Positions 51,075 through 61,800 of a stretch of DNA of 64,000 nucleotides are shown piece after piece. The notes under the pieces are model-generated. The model was not told the DNA's origin. It saw nothing but the letters and a program-made list of their open reading frames with translations, and made no database searches. Within the stretch, counting starts at the first letter, position 1. The number at the start of each line of letters is the position of its first letter. The DNA is from DASXTC01 sp036505635. GTDB taxonomy: Bacteria; Acidobacteriota; Polarisedimenticolia; JACPZX01; DASXTC01. The position numbers were made by a program, and so were the translations under genes. The stretch lies in NCBI GenBank assembly GCA_036505635.1, contig DASXTC010000038.1, positions 1-64,000 on the forward strand, in the 5' to 3' direction.

Positions 51075-51078
<4 letters not shown>
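50269..51078 (-). CDS. ABC-2 type permease, last gene of the FHA-ABC operon
   Basis: The 269-aa protein from ATG 51078 (overlapping the ATPase stop) has six helices and the ABC-2 layout: LRSRRTMVFAVICFLPLLL, SEEIDEKTITYLFMRPVPKATIYVGKYLA (the conserved coupling helix) and a C-terminal helix pair. It is the partner of the ATPase at 51075. ATG 51051 is a possible later start. It is convergent with the kinase gene, 22 bp apart. The exported substrate is unknown. Confidence 0.88.
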
Positions 51079-52006
<928 letters not shown>

Positions 52007-52010
<4 letters not shown>

Positions 52011-52846
52011 GTGACGATCTCCACGGCCTTGACGCGGCGTCTGAGCACCAGCACCGAGAGCCCCATGAGCAGCGAGTACATCAGCAGCGTTGGCACCAGG
52101 TGGACCCCCTCCTCCGTGGGCCCGCCGAAGCAGATGGCACCGATCTGGTCGGCCAGCGAGACGAGGGACAGCACGGCGAACGCTCTCAGCCCCGTGATGA
52201 GCTGCAGAAGCCCCGCTCCGGCCTGCGAGAAGAAGACCAACGCGAAGAAGAGCAGGCCCGCGTACCGCCCGCTGCGCGTCATCGACGAGATGGCTAGGAT
52301 GATCAGACCGGCGCCGCCGACCACCAGGATCGAGTAGGCGAGGATCGCCAGGGGGACCCAGAAGTTGGCCGTCAGGAACTTCGTGTCGGTGGAGAGTCCC
52401 AGCTCCATCAGGTAAAGGAGCAGCGCCGGCACCGGCAGCAGGATCGAACCGACCCCCGCGATGATGGCGAACTTGCCCACGACGTAGTCGATTCGCGTCA
52501 GGGGGCGCGCGAGATAGAGCTGGATGGCGTTGGTCTTCAGATCGTGGGCGATGAGCGGCGCTCCGATCCAGATCGAGACCAGCAGGAGGAAGAGACCCTG
52601 TCCGAGCAGCGTGTTGCGGAAGAACTGCGCGTCGATCATCTCGAACGGATTCGCGTTGAGCTGATGTGTGCCCCAGATGAGAACGCCGCGCACGATCGGA
52701 TGGATGTAGGCGATGAACAGAAAGATGAGAAAGACCCGCCGCGACAGGTGCTGCGTCAGCCCCGCTTTCGCGATGGTGCGCCACCGCCACGTGTGGGTGG
52801 AGAGAGTCCCGCGATAAGGCCGGTACGACATGTCATAAATAGGCAT
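52007..52846 (-). CDS. ABC-2 type permease, first of the operon
   Basis: This 279-aa membrane protein starts with PIYDMSYRPYRGTL, a conserved N-terminal segment of a large ABC-2 permease group, then has six helices. HDLKTNAIQLYLARPLTRIDYVVGKF is the coupling-helix motif. It probably pairs with one of the two ATPases. It begins 134 bp after the first ATPase gene, the only real gap in the operon; that gap shows no clear gene or terminator. Confidence 0.9.
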
Positions 52847-52980
52847 GTGCTATCTCAATCCCCGAAGAGCCGGGTGGTGGCGGACCAAATGGGCGCGGAC
52901 GGCGAGCGAGCGCGGAGCCGAGCACGCGCCGGGCGCGAGCGCAGGCGTGCCCGAGGGAGGGTTCTCCCGCCGTCCCGTTG

Positions 52981-53964
52981 TCATCTTTCACCAACAGCCC
53001 GTGCGAACACATCCTCCAGAGTCGGCTGCTTCCTCACCAGGTGCCTCACCTGCGCACGTGCCGCGTTGGCGGCCCCGAAGATCGCCTCGGAGCCCATCCC
53101 GTCGCGCATCGAAACGTCGAGCATCCCGTCCTGCCCCGGCGTCGCGGCGCACCCGTGCTGCGCCAGCATCCTCGTGAACTCGCCCTGCTGCTCGGGGCTT
53201 CCCTTCAGCCTCACCTCGAACAGCTCGCCGGAGGCTCCCTTGAGCGCCTCGATGCTTCCCTGGCCCACGACCTTGCCGTGCGACAGCATCACGACCGAGC
53301 GACAGGTCTCCTCGACGTCCCGCAGCAGGTGGCTCGACAGCACCACGTTGACGTTCTTGCGCTGAGCGAGGTCCCGGATCAGGGCGAGCATCTCCATCCG
53401 CCCCTTCGGGTCGAGCCCGTTGGTCGGCTCGTCCAGAAAGAGGATGTGCGGCCCGTGCACCAGCGCCTGCGCCAGCTTCACTCGCTGCCTCATCCCGGTG
53501 GAATAGGTCTCGACGTTGCGGTACCGCTCGTCGCCCAGCCCCACGTAGTAGAGCGCCTCGTGGGCGCGCTGCAGCGCCTCGACCCCCGGCATGCCGCACA
53601 GCTCGCCCATGTAGGCGGTCAGCGACACGGCGTTCATCCCCGGGATGTGACAGTCGATCTCGGGCATGTAGCCGACCTTCTGCCTCACGTCGAGGGGGTG
53701 GGTCGCGACGTCCATTCCGAGGACCCGGGCGCTTCCCGCGCCCGGCGTCAGGAACCCGAGCAGCGTCTTGAGCAGGCTGGACTTACCCGCCCCGTTGGGG
53801 CCCAGCAACCCCACCGCCCCGGCCGGGAAGATGGCGCTCACGGAGTCCAGCGCGCGGCTCCTGCCGTAGAGGATCGTCAGCCCTTCGACCTGGATGACGC
53901 CGTCGCCGCCCATGGAGGTCCCCCGCATGCCGCTATCTACGGATGGAGGCGCAGGTTGGTTCAT
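52981..53964 (-). CDS. ABC transporter ATP-binding protein, first of the operon
   Basis: The 327-aa ATPase has a short disordered N-terminus, then Walker A GPNGAGKSSLL, signature YSTGMRQRVKLAQ, Walker B ILFLDEPTNGLDP and His switch LSSHLLRDVEE. The C-terminal regulatory domain (about 240-327) ends in the LEDVFAR motif usual in CcmA-like ATPases. It begins nine bases after the FHA gene. The operon thus has two ATPases and two permeases, either one four-subunit exporter or two exporters. Confidence 0.95.
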   Translation of the reverse strand: MNQPAPPSVDSGMRGTSMGGDGVIQVEGLTILYGRSRALDSVSAIFPAGAVGLLGPNGAGKSSLLKTLLGFLTPGAGSARVLGMDVATHPLDVRQKVGYMPEIDCHIPGMNAVSLTAYMGELCGMPGVEALQRAHEALYYVGLGDERYRNVETYSTGMRQRVKLAQALVHGPHILFLDEPTNGLDPKGRMEMLALIRDLAQRKNVNVVLSSHLLRDVEETCRSVVMLSHGKVVGQGSIEALKGASGELFEVRLKGSPEQQGEFTRMLAQHGCAATPGQDGMLDVSMRDGMGSEAIFGAANAARAQVRHLVRKQPTLEDVFARAVGER

Positions 53965-53973
53965 CGGAAGGTC

Positions 53974-54402
53974 TCAGGATTCAATCCGGAACTTGAAGAT
54001 GTACCGGGAGAACGACGTCCCCGCGATGATGACGTCGTGGTCCTTGAGAAGGACCTCGTCGGGCCGGGCGCCGCCGCCGAGAACCTCCCCCTCCACGATG
54101 GTCCCGCAGGTGGAGCCGCGGTCGAGCAGGAAGAAGCCGCCGGCTCTCCGGTCGATGAGGAAATGCTCGCGCGACACGTTCATCGGTTCGCTCTCCTCCA
54201 CGAGGTAGAGGTCGTTGTTGGGTGGGGCCTCCGTGCGCCGCTCGCCCACCAGGCCCAGCTCGGTCCACTTGAACCGGCGCGACTCCCGGCCGACCCGGAA
54301 GGGCAGGTGCGGGATGTTGATCTCGTGGGCCTGGAACGCGGCGGCGCTCTCGGGAGTGAGAGCCACGAGGTAGGCGCCCGTGGGGCCGGGTGCGTCAGGC
54401 AT
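53974..54402 (-). CDS. FHA domain protein heading an ABC transporter operon
   Basis: The 142-aa protein is mainly one FHA domain: FRVGRES (about 35-41), NVSREHFLID (about 75-84) and STCGTIVEG (about 96-104) supply the conserved Gly-Arg, Ser-x-x-His and Asn/Thr-Gly loop positions. The asparagine usually found near the last motif is replaced by Cys (STCGT). FHA domains bind phosphothreonine. With a Ser/Thr kinase encoded head-on at the other end of the cluster, phospho-dependent control of the ABC exporter is a reasonable hypothesis; nothing in the sequence proves it. Confidence 0.88.
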   Translation of the reverse strand: MPDAPGPTGAYLVALTPESAAAFQAHEINIPHLPFRVGRESRRFKWTELGLVGERRTEAPPNNDLYLVEESEPMNVSREHFLIDRRAGGFFLLDRGSTCGTIVEGEVLGGGARPDEVLLKDHDVIIAGTSFSRYIFKFRIES

Positions 54403-54506
54403 CCTTCATCTCCCGATGGTTTCGTGAGCGGTCCCAGGCGCGATGTTAACCCATCGGAGGCGGCGGTGTCATGGCCGGCGGGCGGCGGAGCGGACCCACC
54501 GGCTCG

Positions 54507-54562
54507 GAGCGGAACGCTCACCGGTTCGGGCGGCACGGGGAGGCCCGCGAGCGGGCTTTTTT
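54507..54562 (+). terminator. Hairpin plus terminator-like stem in the leader before 54645
   Basis: A tight GAGCG/CGCTC hairpin (54507-54519, loop GAA) is followed by GCCCG-CGAG-CGGGC (54543-54556) and six T (54557-54562). On the plus strand there is no gene ending upstream (the FHA gene runs the other way), so this is either an attenuator in the leader of the 54645 gene or the end of a small RNA that starts in 54403-54500. Confidence 0.5.
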
Positions 54563-54644
54563 ACGTTCCGGGGTCTCCTCTGTCTGTCGGTTGTAGGGAA
54601 CCATCCGAAACGGCAGCAACTCTTCCCGTGAGGAGGAATCGAAG

Positions 54645-55082
54645 ATGAAGAAGATGCTCGGCACCGGAATCCTGATGTCGGCCCTGGCTCTGGTGGCGCT
54701 GAAGCCCGCCCTCGCGCAGAGCACGCCGCCCGCGCCGCAGCCCGTCGTGGTCGTGAACCAGACCCGCTTCCAGAGCGTGGCCCAGGACGTCGTCCTCGCC
54801 GCCGGGGCGTCGCAGAGGTTCGAGGTGAGATCCGACGGGTTCTCGCGCGTCAGCCTGCTTCTCGGAGGAACGACCACCCCCGGCACGGGCGGGCTGCGGA
54901 TCGGCACGCTCTACGGGCCCCCGCTGGTGCCGGCCGGCACCGTCCGCGCACTGACCGATCGCGCCGGCGCCATCCGCGGCAAGCTCGTGGAACCCGTGCT
55001 CGGACCGGCGATGGTGGTCGTTCTCAGCAACGAAGGCACAGCCGACGCGACCATTACGATGAGCGCCTACTTCGCGAACTGA
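54645..55082 (+). CDS. Small secreted protein of unknown function
   Basis: The 145-aa product (ATG 54645, strong GAGGAGG site) has a signal peptide (about 1-25, ALA-QSTPP). The mature part is a beta-rich domain with repeated V/L/G strands (FEVRSDGFSRVSLLLGG, VVVLSNEGTADATITMSAYF), resembling a small beta-sandwich adhesin- or lectin-like fold. No family is recognised. The terminator-like hairpin 80 bp upstream suggests regulated expression. It is convergent with the methyltransferase gene, three bases apart. Confidence 0.7.
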   Translation: MKKMLGTGILMSALALVALKPALAQSTPPAPQPVVVVNQTRFQSVAQDVVLAAGASQRFEVRSDGFSRVSLLLGGTTTPGTGGLRIGTLYGPPLVPAGTVRALTDRAGAIRGKLVEPVLGPAMVVVLSNEGTADATITMSAYFAN

Positions 55083-55085
55083 AGC

Positions 55086-55871
55086 TCAGGGGCGCCGCGC
55101 CGTCGCGAAGATGATTTGTCCATCGTCGGTGAAGTCCGCCGGGGGCATCGTCGCGAGCCTGCGGCGGGCGCCGGCCATGAAGGAAGCCTTGGCGGCGGGC
55201 GTCAGGGACTCCACACGCCGCCTGCTCCCGCCGAGCTCCGTCCCTTTGGCGATGAACCCCTCCAGCGTGAACCGATGCTCGAACGGAGAGGACCACGCGC
55301 TGACGGAGGCGAATCCGGCGCGACGCAGGAGCGAGCCCACCTTGGCCGGCGTGCTCACCGGCTCGTGGTCCGCGATCGCCGGTTCGGCGGGCGCCGCGCC
55401 GTGCGCGTCCAGCTCCTCGTTCCAGGCCTGGAGCGCGGGGAAGCTCGGCTCGCCATCCCAGGTCGTGGCGCCGATCGCGCCGCCGGGGCGCAGGACTCGG
55501 GCGGCCTCTACGAGGGCGTCGAGCGGCGAGGGCACGTGGAACAGCATGAAGGCCATCACCGCCGCGTCGAAGACGCCCGTGCCCAGGGCCAGATGCCGCG
55601 CGTCGCAGACGGCGAGCCCGTGTCCGGCCGGCGCGAGGCGCAGCATCCCGTGAGAGCCATCCACCGCCACGACGAAGGCGCGAGGGGCCGCGCCGGAGAT
55701 GTCGGCCAGGAGCGCGCCCACTCCCGAGCCGATGTCGATCACGCGCGAGGCCTCGGAAAGCGGGAGAGCCGCAAGCAGCCGCCGCGCGTGGGGATTCAGG
55801 ACCGGCGCCCAGAGCTTGAGATAGGCGAGGGCGTCCGACGAGTAACGGGACGCGACCTCGGCGCTCTTCAA
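55086..55871 (-). CDS. SAM-dependent methyltransferase (class I)
   Basis: The 261-aa protein has motif I VIDIGSGVGALL (about 44-55), the acidic loop AVDGSHG, and the post-motif segment ARVLRPGGAIGATTW, as in UbiE/Trm-like small-molecule methyltransferases. The start is a TTG at 55871 that overlaps the stop of the giant TamB gene (TTGA), so it is translationally coupled to it. The substrate cannot be inferred. A link to envelope assembly is suggested only by gene order. Confidence 0.85.
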   Translation of the reverse strand: MKSAEVASRYSSDALAYLKLWAPVLNPHARRLLAALPLSEASRVIDIGSGVGALLADISGAAPRAFVVAVDGSHGMLRLAPAGHGLAVCDARHLALGTGVFDAAVMAFMLFHVPSPLDALVEAARVLRPGGAIGATTWDGEPSFPALQAWNEELDAHGAAPAEPAIADHEPVSTPAKVGSLLRRAGFASVSAWSSPFEHRFTLEGFIAKGTELGGSRRRVESLTPAAKASFMAGARRRLATMPPADFTDDGQIIFATARRP

Positions 55872-58800
55872 AACGCCTGCCCGATCGAGAAGAAGAACTC
55901 GCCACGGCTCTCGGGCCGGCGTCCCACGGCGCGGCCGAGCTCATCGTAGACGAGATCGTGGTCGAGCTTGCGCCCGTACTCGACCCTGAACGGGCCCAGC
56001 GGCGTGTCGAACCTCAGCCCGGTGCCCAGCACGTGCCGCAGGTCGGTCACGTCGAAATCCCTCAGGCGGGCGTAGACATTGCCCGCGTCGTAGAAGACGA
56101 CCCCCTTGAGCGCTTTGAAGATGGGGAAGCGCAGCTCCTGGTTGATCAAGAACAGCGCATTGCCGCCGACCGGCTTCAGGTTGTCGATCGCGAAGCCGAC
56201 AATAGGGTTGGCGGGGAGGTTCGGGTCGCACGGGTTGCGTGGGCAGACATTGTAAGGGGAGTTCGGGTCCTCCAGAATCCGCTTGGCTGGCTCCAGAGGG
56301 CCGACCGTGTTGAACCGGAATCCGCGCAGCGTTGTGTCTCCGCCGGCGAAGAACCGCTCGCTGATCGGGATGTTGTGCGAAGTCACCAGGCCGATCCTCG
56401 CCGAGGAGGCCCAGACGACGCCGCGGCCGATCTCCTTGAAGGCGTTGGCCGAGGCGAACGTCCTCACGAACGCCTCTTCGGAGCCAAGCGCCCGGTGATA
56501 GAGCCTCACGTCGAACGTCGAGAAGCCTCCCCGCGACGGGTTTATGATGTCGTCGCGCGTGTCGTGGGCCATGGAAGTGGCCACGCTGGCGAGCCTCACC
56601 GTCTGCTGTCCGGTCTCCTCAACGGGAACCCGGAGGTCGAACAGGTTGATGTCCTCGAGGCGATACCGCCCGAACAGCGTCGTGTTCTCGCCCAGCTTGC
56701 GCGACAGCTGCACGGAGCTGCCGACGCGCCGCAGGTCGAACGACTCCAGCTCCTGGCGCTCCACGAACCCGGTCATCAGGGTCTCGATCTTCTCGCCGAA
56801 GAGGTTTGGATCACGCAGCGTGACCTGCACGCGCCGGTCCACCGCGGAGCCGCGCACGAAGAGGGCCGCCGAGCGCCGTGTCCCGAACAGGTTGTTGTTG
56901 GCGATCTCGAACGAAGCCCGGGCGCGGTCCTTCGAGTCGTATCCGACTCCCCAGGCCGTCAGCAGGGGAGATCCCTCCTGGACCCTGACCCTGACATCCA
57001 CGAATCCGGGCTTGCCTTCCACCGGCAGGGTGTCTATCTCGACTGAACGGAAGACGCCGAGCCGGTACAGGTTGCGCTGCGTGGTGAGGACCGCTGACCG
57101 GGTGAGGTAATCGCCCCGGTTCAGCGGGATCTCGCGGTCCACGATCCGGTCCAAGGTTCGCGTGTTGCCCTCCACCAGCACCTCGTGGACTCGGACCCGG
57201 CCGAGGGGGATGATCGAGAAGACCACGCGGGTGCGCTGCGGCTCACCTTCGAGCCGCGTGCTCACGCGCGCGCGCGAGTATCCCTCATGGTCGAGCGCTT
57301 CGCGCACTCTGTCCGCAGCCAGGCTCACGATCTCGGCGTTGACGACCTGGGTCTGCGAGAGACCAGCCGCGCGCAGGAGATCCTCTCCCGGCACTCCCTC
57401 GGCCTCACCCTCGATAACGACGGCGCCGATCCGAGCCTGCGGCCCCTCGTCCTCGATCGCGATCGCGACGTCGGCCTCCTTGCCGTCGGCCGACAACGTG
57501 ACGACGGGCGTGGCGATCCTGACGGCCAGGTATCCGTTGGCCAGGTAGAGCCCGCGGATCGCCGCCACGTCGTCCTTGAGGACCGGCTCCTTGAGCAGGC
57601 CGCGTCCGAACAACCGCGTGAATCCTCCCACGCGCGTCAGCATCTGCCTGCGGATCCTCTCCTCAGGTATTCCCCGGTTGCCGGTGACGCTCACCGAATG
57701 GACGTGCACCTTCGGGCCGGGCTCCACGCTCAGACTCACGGTCCGAACCGGCTCACCCCGTGGTGCGACCTCGGCCGGCGCTTCCATCCTGGCCTCCACT
57801 CGCGCAGAATAGTACCCGTCCCTCCTGAGCAGGCCCAGCGCCGCCTTACGCGCCTCCTCCACAAGGTCATCCAGCAGGATCGGCTCCCTCCAGGCTCGCA
57901 GGACGGCCTTCCGGATCGGCCGCTCGCCCACGTCACCCTGGATCGCCAGCTCGTGCCGCGGACCGGACCGGATCGCGTACTGAACGTCGACGGTCGTTCG
58001 CCCCACCAGGGACGCGGCGTCGCCCTCGATGAGGTCCACCTCGGCGGCCGGAAATCCACGCCTGACGTATTGCTCCCTCAGGATCTCCCGGCCTTCCAGC
58101 AGGTCCCCGCGGCGAAACAGGTCCCCCTCGTCGAACGGGAGCCTGCGGACCAGGGCGCTCTGGCTGTCTATGAGATGGTCCGCCGCGAGCGAGACGGAGC
58201 CGATGCGCAGGAGCCGCGGCCCCACCGTGCTCTGCCCATCTCCTTGAGGGAGCGCAACGGGGTCGGGTCCGGGCGGCGTCCAGCCCCATCCCCGCCACCG
58301 TCTGCGAATCCTCACGTCGGCCCCCACCGAGCCGTCCAGGTCGCGGGTCGCCAGGAGGTCCCAGAGCCGGCCCGGGTTGTACTCGATCTGGTAGATCTCC
58401 TGGCCGTTCTGGCCGAGGCTCGCCGAGTATGTGAAAAGGAGGTTCGAGGCCATCCGCTTCGTCACGGTGAGCCGCGCGGACGGATCGGCGGTGCCGTTGA
58501 GGAAGAACGGATCGAGCTGAACGCTCGAGACACCGAGGATCTTCTCCAGCGGCGCGGAGACGGCGCCGGTGACCGGGGTCGCCAGGTATGCGGCGACCTG
58601 CCCCTCGGCCATCGTGCGGGCCCCTTCGCTCTCGGAACCCGACAGGGTGTTGCCGGTCATCAGCAGCCACACCACGTCGCGCTGGGGGAGGGCGGGATCG
58701 GAGGCCAGGTCGTAGATCGGTCTGGAGAAACGCCCCGAGATCCTCAGCGTGATCTCGTACTGCTGCACGCGCGTGACCGCCTCGATGTCGATGAGCGGAT

Positions 58801-61800
58801 CGATGCGCGCCACGTCGGCGAAGTCGAGCGCGCCGCCCACGATGCGGTAGGTGACGTCACGGAACCGGTAGGTGCCCCCTTCCAACGCGGAGATCCTCCC
58901 GGAAAGCTCCGGCTCGTCGAGGGTCCCTTGGAGCGAGAGGTGCGCGGAAGCCTCGATCAGCGCCTCCTCGTTGCGGATCCAGACATCACGGTCGGCCGCG
59001 ATGGCGATGTCGAGGAAGACCACCGGGGCGCCGGCGCCGCGCTCCCTGGCCGGCGCGAACTCCCGGCCGCGCAGAAGCAGCTCGGTGGGCTCCACCCCGA
59101 AGGCGCGCGTGTAGACGGCGCGCTGGATCGACACGCGTCCACCGAACCGGTAGGCGCCCGAGTCCTTGTCGAGCGCCATCTCGGCGTCGAAGAAGGCATG
59201 CAGGTCGGGAAGGATCTCGGCGCGGATCCCCTGGCCGGTCAGCGCCAGGTGGAGCTGCGGCACGCCGGCCCCCTCGAAGCGCACCCACCCCGCCCCCGTG
59301 GCGTGGCCGCCGCCGGTGTCGAACCGGAGCTCCTCGATGTTGAGGAGACCCTGCTCGGTGAAGGACCCGCGCCCGCGAAGGTTCTCCAGAGGCAGGGGCA
59401 GCGCGGGATGCCGCACCGTGCCCCCCTGAAGCGTCAGGCCGCCCGCGTAGGTCAGCACGTCGCCGCGCTCGATGACGTGCAGGTCGGCCGTGCCGAGTCC
59501 GGTGGCCCGCATCTCGGGTGCGATCAGCTCCGCCAGCGACAGGTCGAAGGTGCCTGCGACGCGGGCGGTGACGTCGTAGTGGCCCGACAGGGCCATCGAG
59601 CCGCCCAGCGTCAGGTCGGTCCTCTCCCCGATGAGCCTCATCGGGGCCACCGTGAGGAACCCGTCCTGTACCGTGACGCGCACCGGCTCGTCGTTGCGAA
59701 GCGGGTCGTCGCCCGCGGTGAGGGCCAGGCGATCGAGGGTCGCGCGCACCAGAAGGGCCGAGGGTTCCCGCAAGGGGCCCGTGACGGTGACGGTGCCATC
59801 GGCCTCTCCTTTCAACCCCGCCAGCGCGCCGCGGGGAAGAAGCGGCCTGACCTCCTCGAGGCTGAAGCCGCGCACGGCGACGGTTCCCTCCACCGAGCCG
59901 CCGGCCCCGAAGTCCGCCGCCACCTTCAGGCTGCCGAGCTCGTCCTTCAGCTCGAGGCGCAGCCTCGCGTCGGGGCCCGTGACCGGCCCGGCGAGCGTGC
60001 CCTCGAGGCCGCCGAGATCGATCCCGGCGATGTGGACGTCACGCCCCGCCAGGGTCGCGTTCACCGCGACGTCGCCGTCGATCGTGAGACGACCGCCGGC
60101 GTCCAGGGAGCCGGACATCGAGGGGCCCGCGTAGGCGGCATCCACAGCGCCCAGATCGATCCCCGAAACGGAGACCTCCAATGAGCCGGCCGCGCGCGGC
60201 GGCGCCAGGTCCACCGCGCCATGGCCCCGCGCCAGCCCGCCGCACCAGATGAGCGAGATCTCGTCGAAGTGTACCTTCTTTTCCTCGATCCGCGCGAGAG
60301 CCTTCAGGTTCGTGAAGGCGAGCGGGCCGAGGGAGATCGCCTCGCTCTCGAGCCGGAGGGTCCCGTCTGGGCCGGCGAGGTGAACCCCGCCGCGCAGTAT
60401 CCCGCCGGCGGCCATCCTGTCCTGATCGATCCCGGCGAGCCGCGCGGCCAATGCGGCCGGCAACGCCGTGGCGTCCAGGTCGAGGTCGAGGACTTCCCAG
60501 CGCCCGGGCCGGATGCGCAGCGCCCCCTGCGCGCTGAGGTCGGCCCCCTCGGCGCGGCGCAGGTCGAGCCTCATCAGATCCGTGCGGTAGACCACGTCGC
60601 CGGCGGCCGCCGTCAGCGGGATCGGGACGCGGGCCGCGGCTGCCCCCCCACCGCCGGACAGCGCGGGGACCTGGACGGTCAGCCCGTCCGACTCGAACGA
60701 GGCGCGCACCTCGGGGCGCGCCGAGGTCCCCTCCACCTCGATGTGGGCGGTTGCCCGGCCGATCAGATCGGTGGGGCGCGTCACGCCGCGTCCAAGGGCC
60801 GGAAAGCGTCGCTCCAGGAAGGAGGCGAGCGGTCGCGTGTCGCCGGCTGACAGCTCCGCCGTCACCTCCATGCCAAGGACCGCGGCCGTTGCGTCGAAAA
60901 TGCCGGCGAGCTCGATGGCGGCGCCGGGCGCCTGGAGGAAGGACGACTCCACCGTCACGCGCGATCCCCTCCAGTCGACCATCGCCGTCCCCGAGAGGGG
61001 CAGCTCCCCGTCGAGCCGATCGAAGGCGAGGTCGGCGGTGCCGGCCATCCCATCGGTCCGGCTCCCGGTCCATCGGACGGTGGCGTCGCCTGACAGGAGC
61101 GCCGATGGCGTGACTCCGTCCTCGCCGGGCAGATCGAAATGCCCCAGCACCTCATCGAGGTGCAGCGCCTTCGCCGTGATCGACGCCTCGTGCTCGCGCG
61201 GCGTCTCGTCCGCGGAGCCGTACTTCACTCCGACGTATCGCCCCTCGACGGTGCCCCCCGAGAACGACTCGAGCGTGCCGCCGATCTCGATCCGCCCCGG
61301 CTCGACCGAGAAAGTCCCCGCGCCGCGCGCCGCGGTCCAGGGCGCGGCCGGTCCGTCACTGAGGGAGCCGTCGTCGGCTTGCCTTCGGTCCGCGTCGATC
61401 ACGGGGCCGGTGGCGACGAAGGTGCCGTTCACCTTGACGCCTTCGGCGGAGAGGGTGACGCGCAGGTCGCACGTCAGCTCCTTGGCGCCGAACTGCGGGA
61501 GGGGCCTTCTCAGCGAGGGCCCCGCGGGATCGAGGCGGGCCTCCCCCTCGAACCGGCCCCGCACCGGCGTCCCGGGCTGGACCTGGCCCGAGGCGCGGAT
61601 GTCGACCCCCTCGGCCTTCAGGCGAAGGCGCTTCGTCCTGATCGATTCGCGGTCCGCCTCGAACGAGAGGGAGCCGTCCAGCCCGCTCAGCTGAAGGTCG
61701 CCGAGGGCGAACCTCCCCCGGTGAAAGAGGGCCGTGCCCTCGTAGGGGCCCCAGTAGCCGAACATCGTGTTGTCGGCATGGAGCTGGAGCCCCTCGATCT

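Noticed and set aside
57185..60184. 999-codon plus-strand frame opposite the TamB fusion
   Set aside because: Antisense shadow with no domain; the minus frame has clear TamB and Omp85 features.
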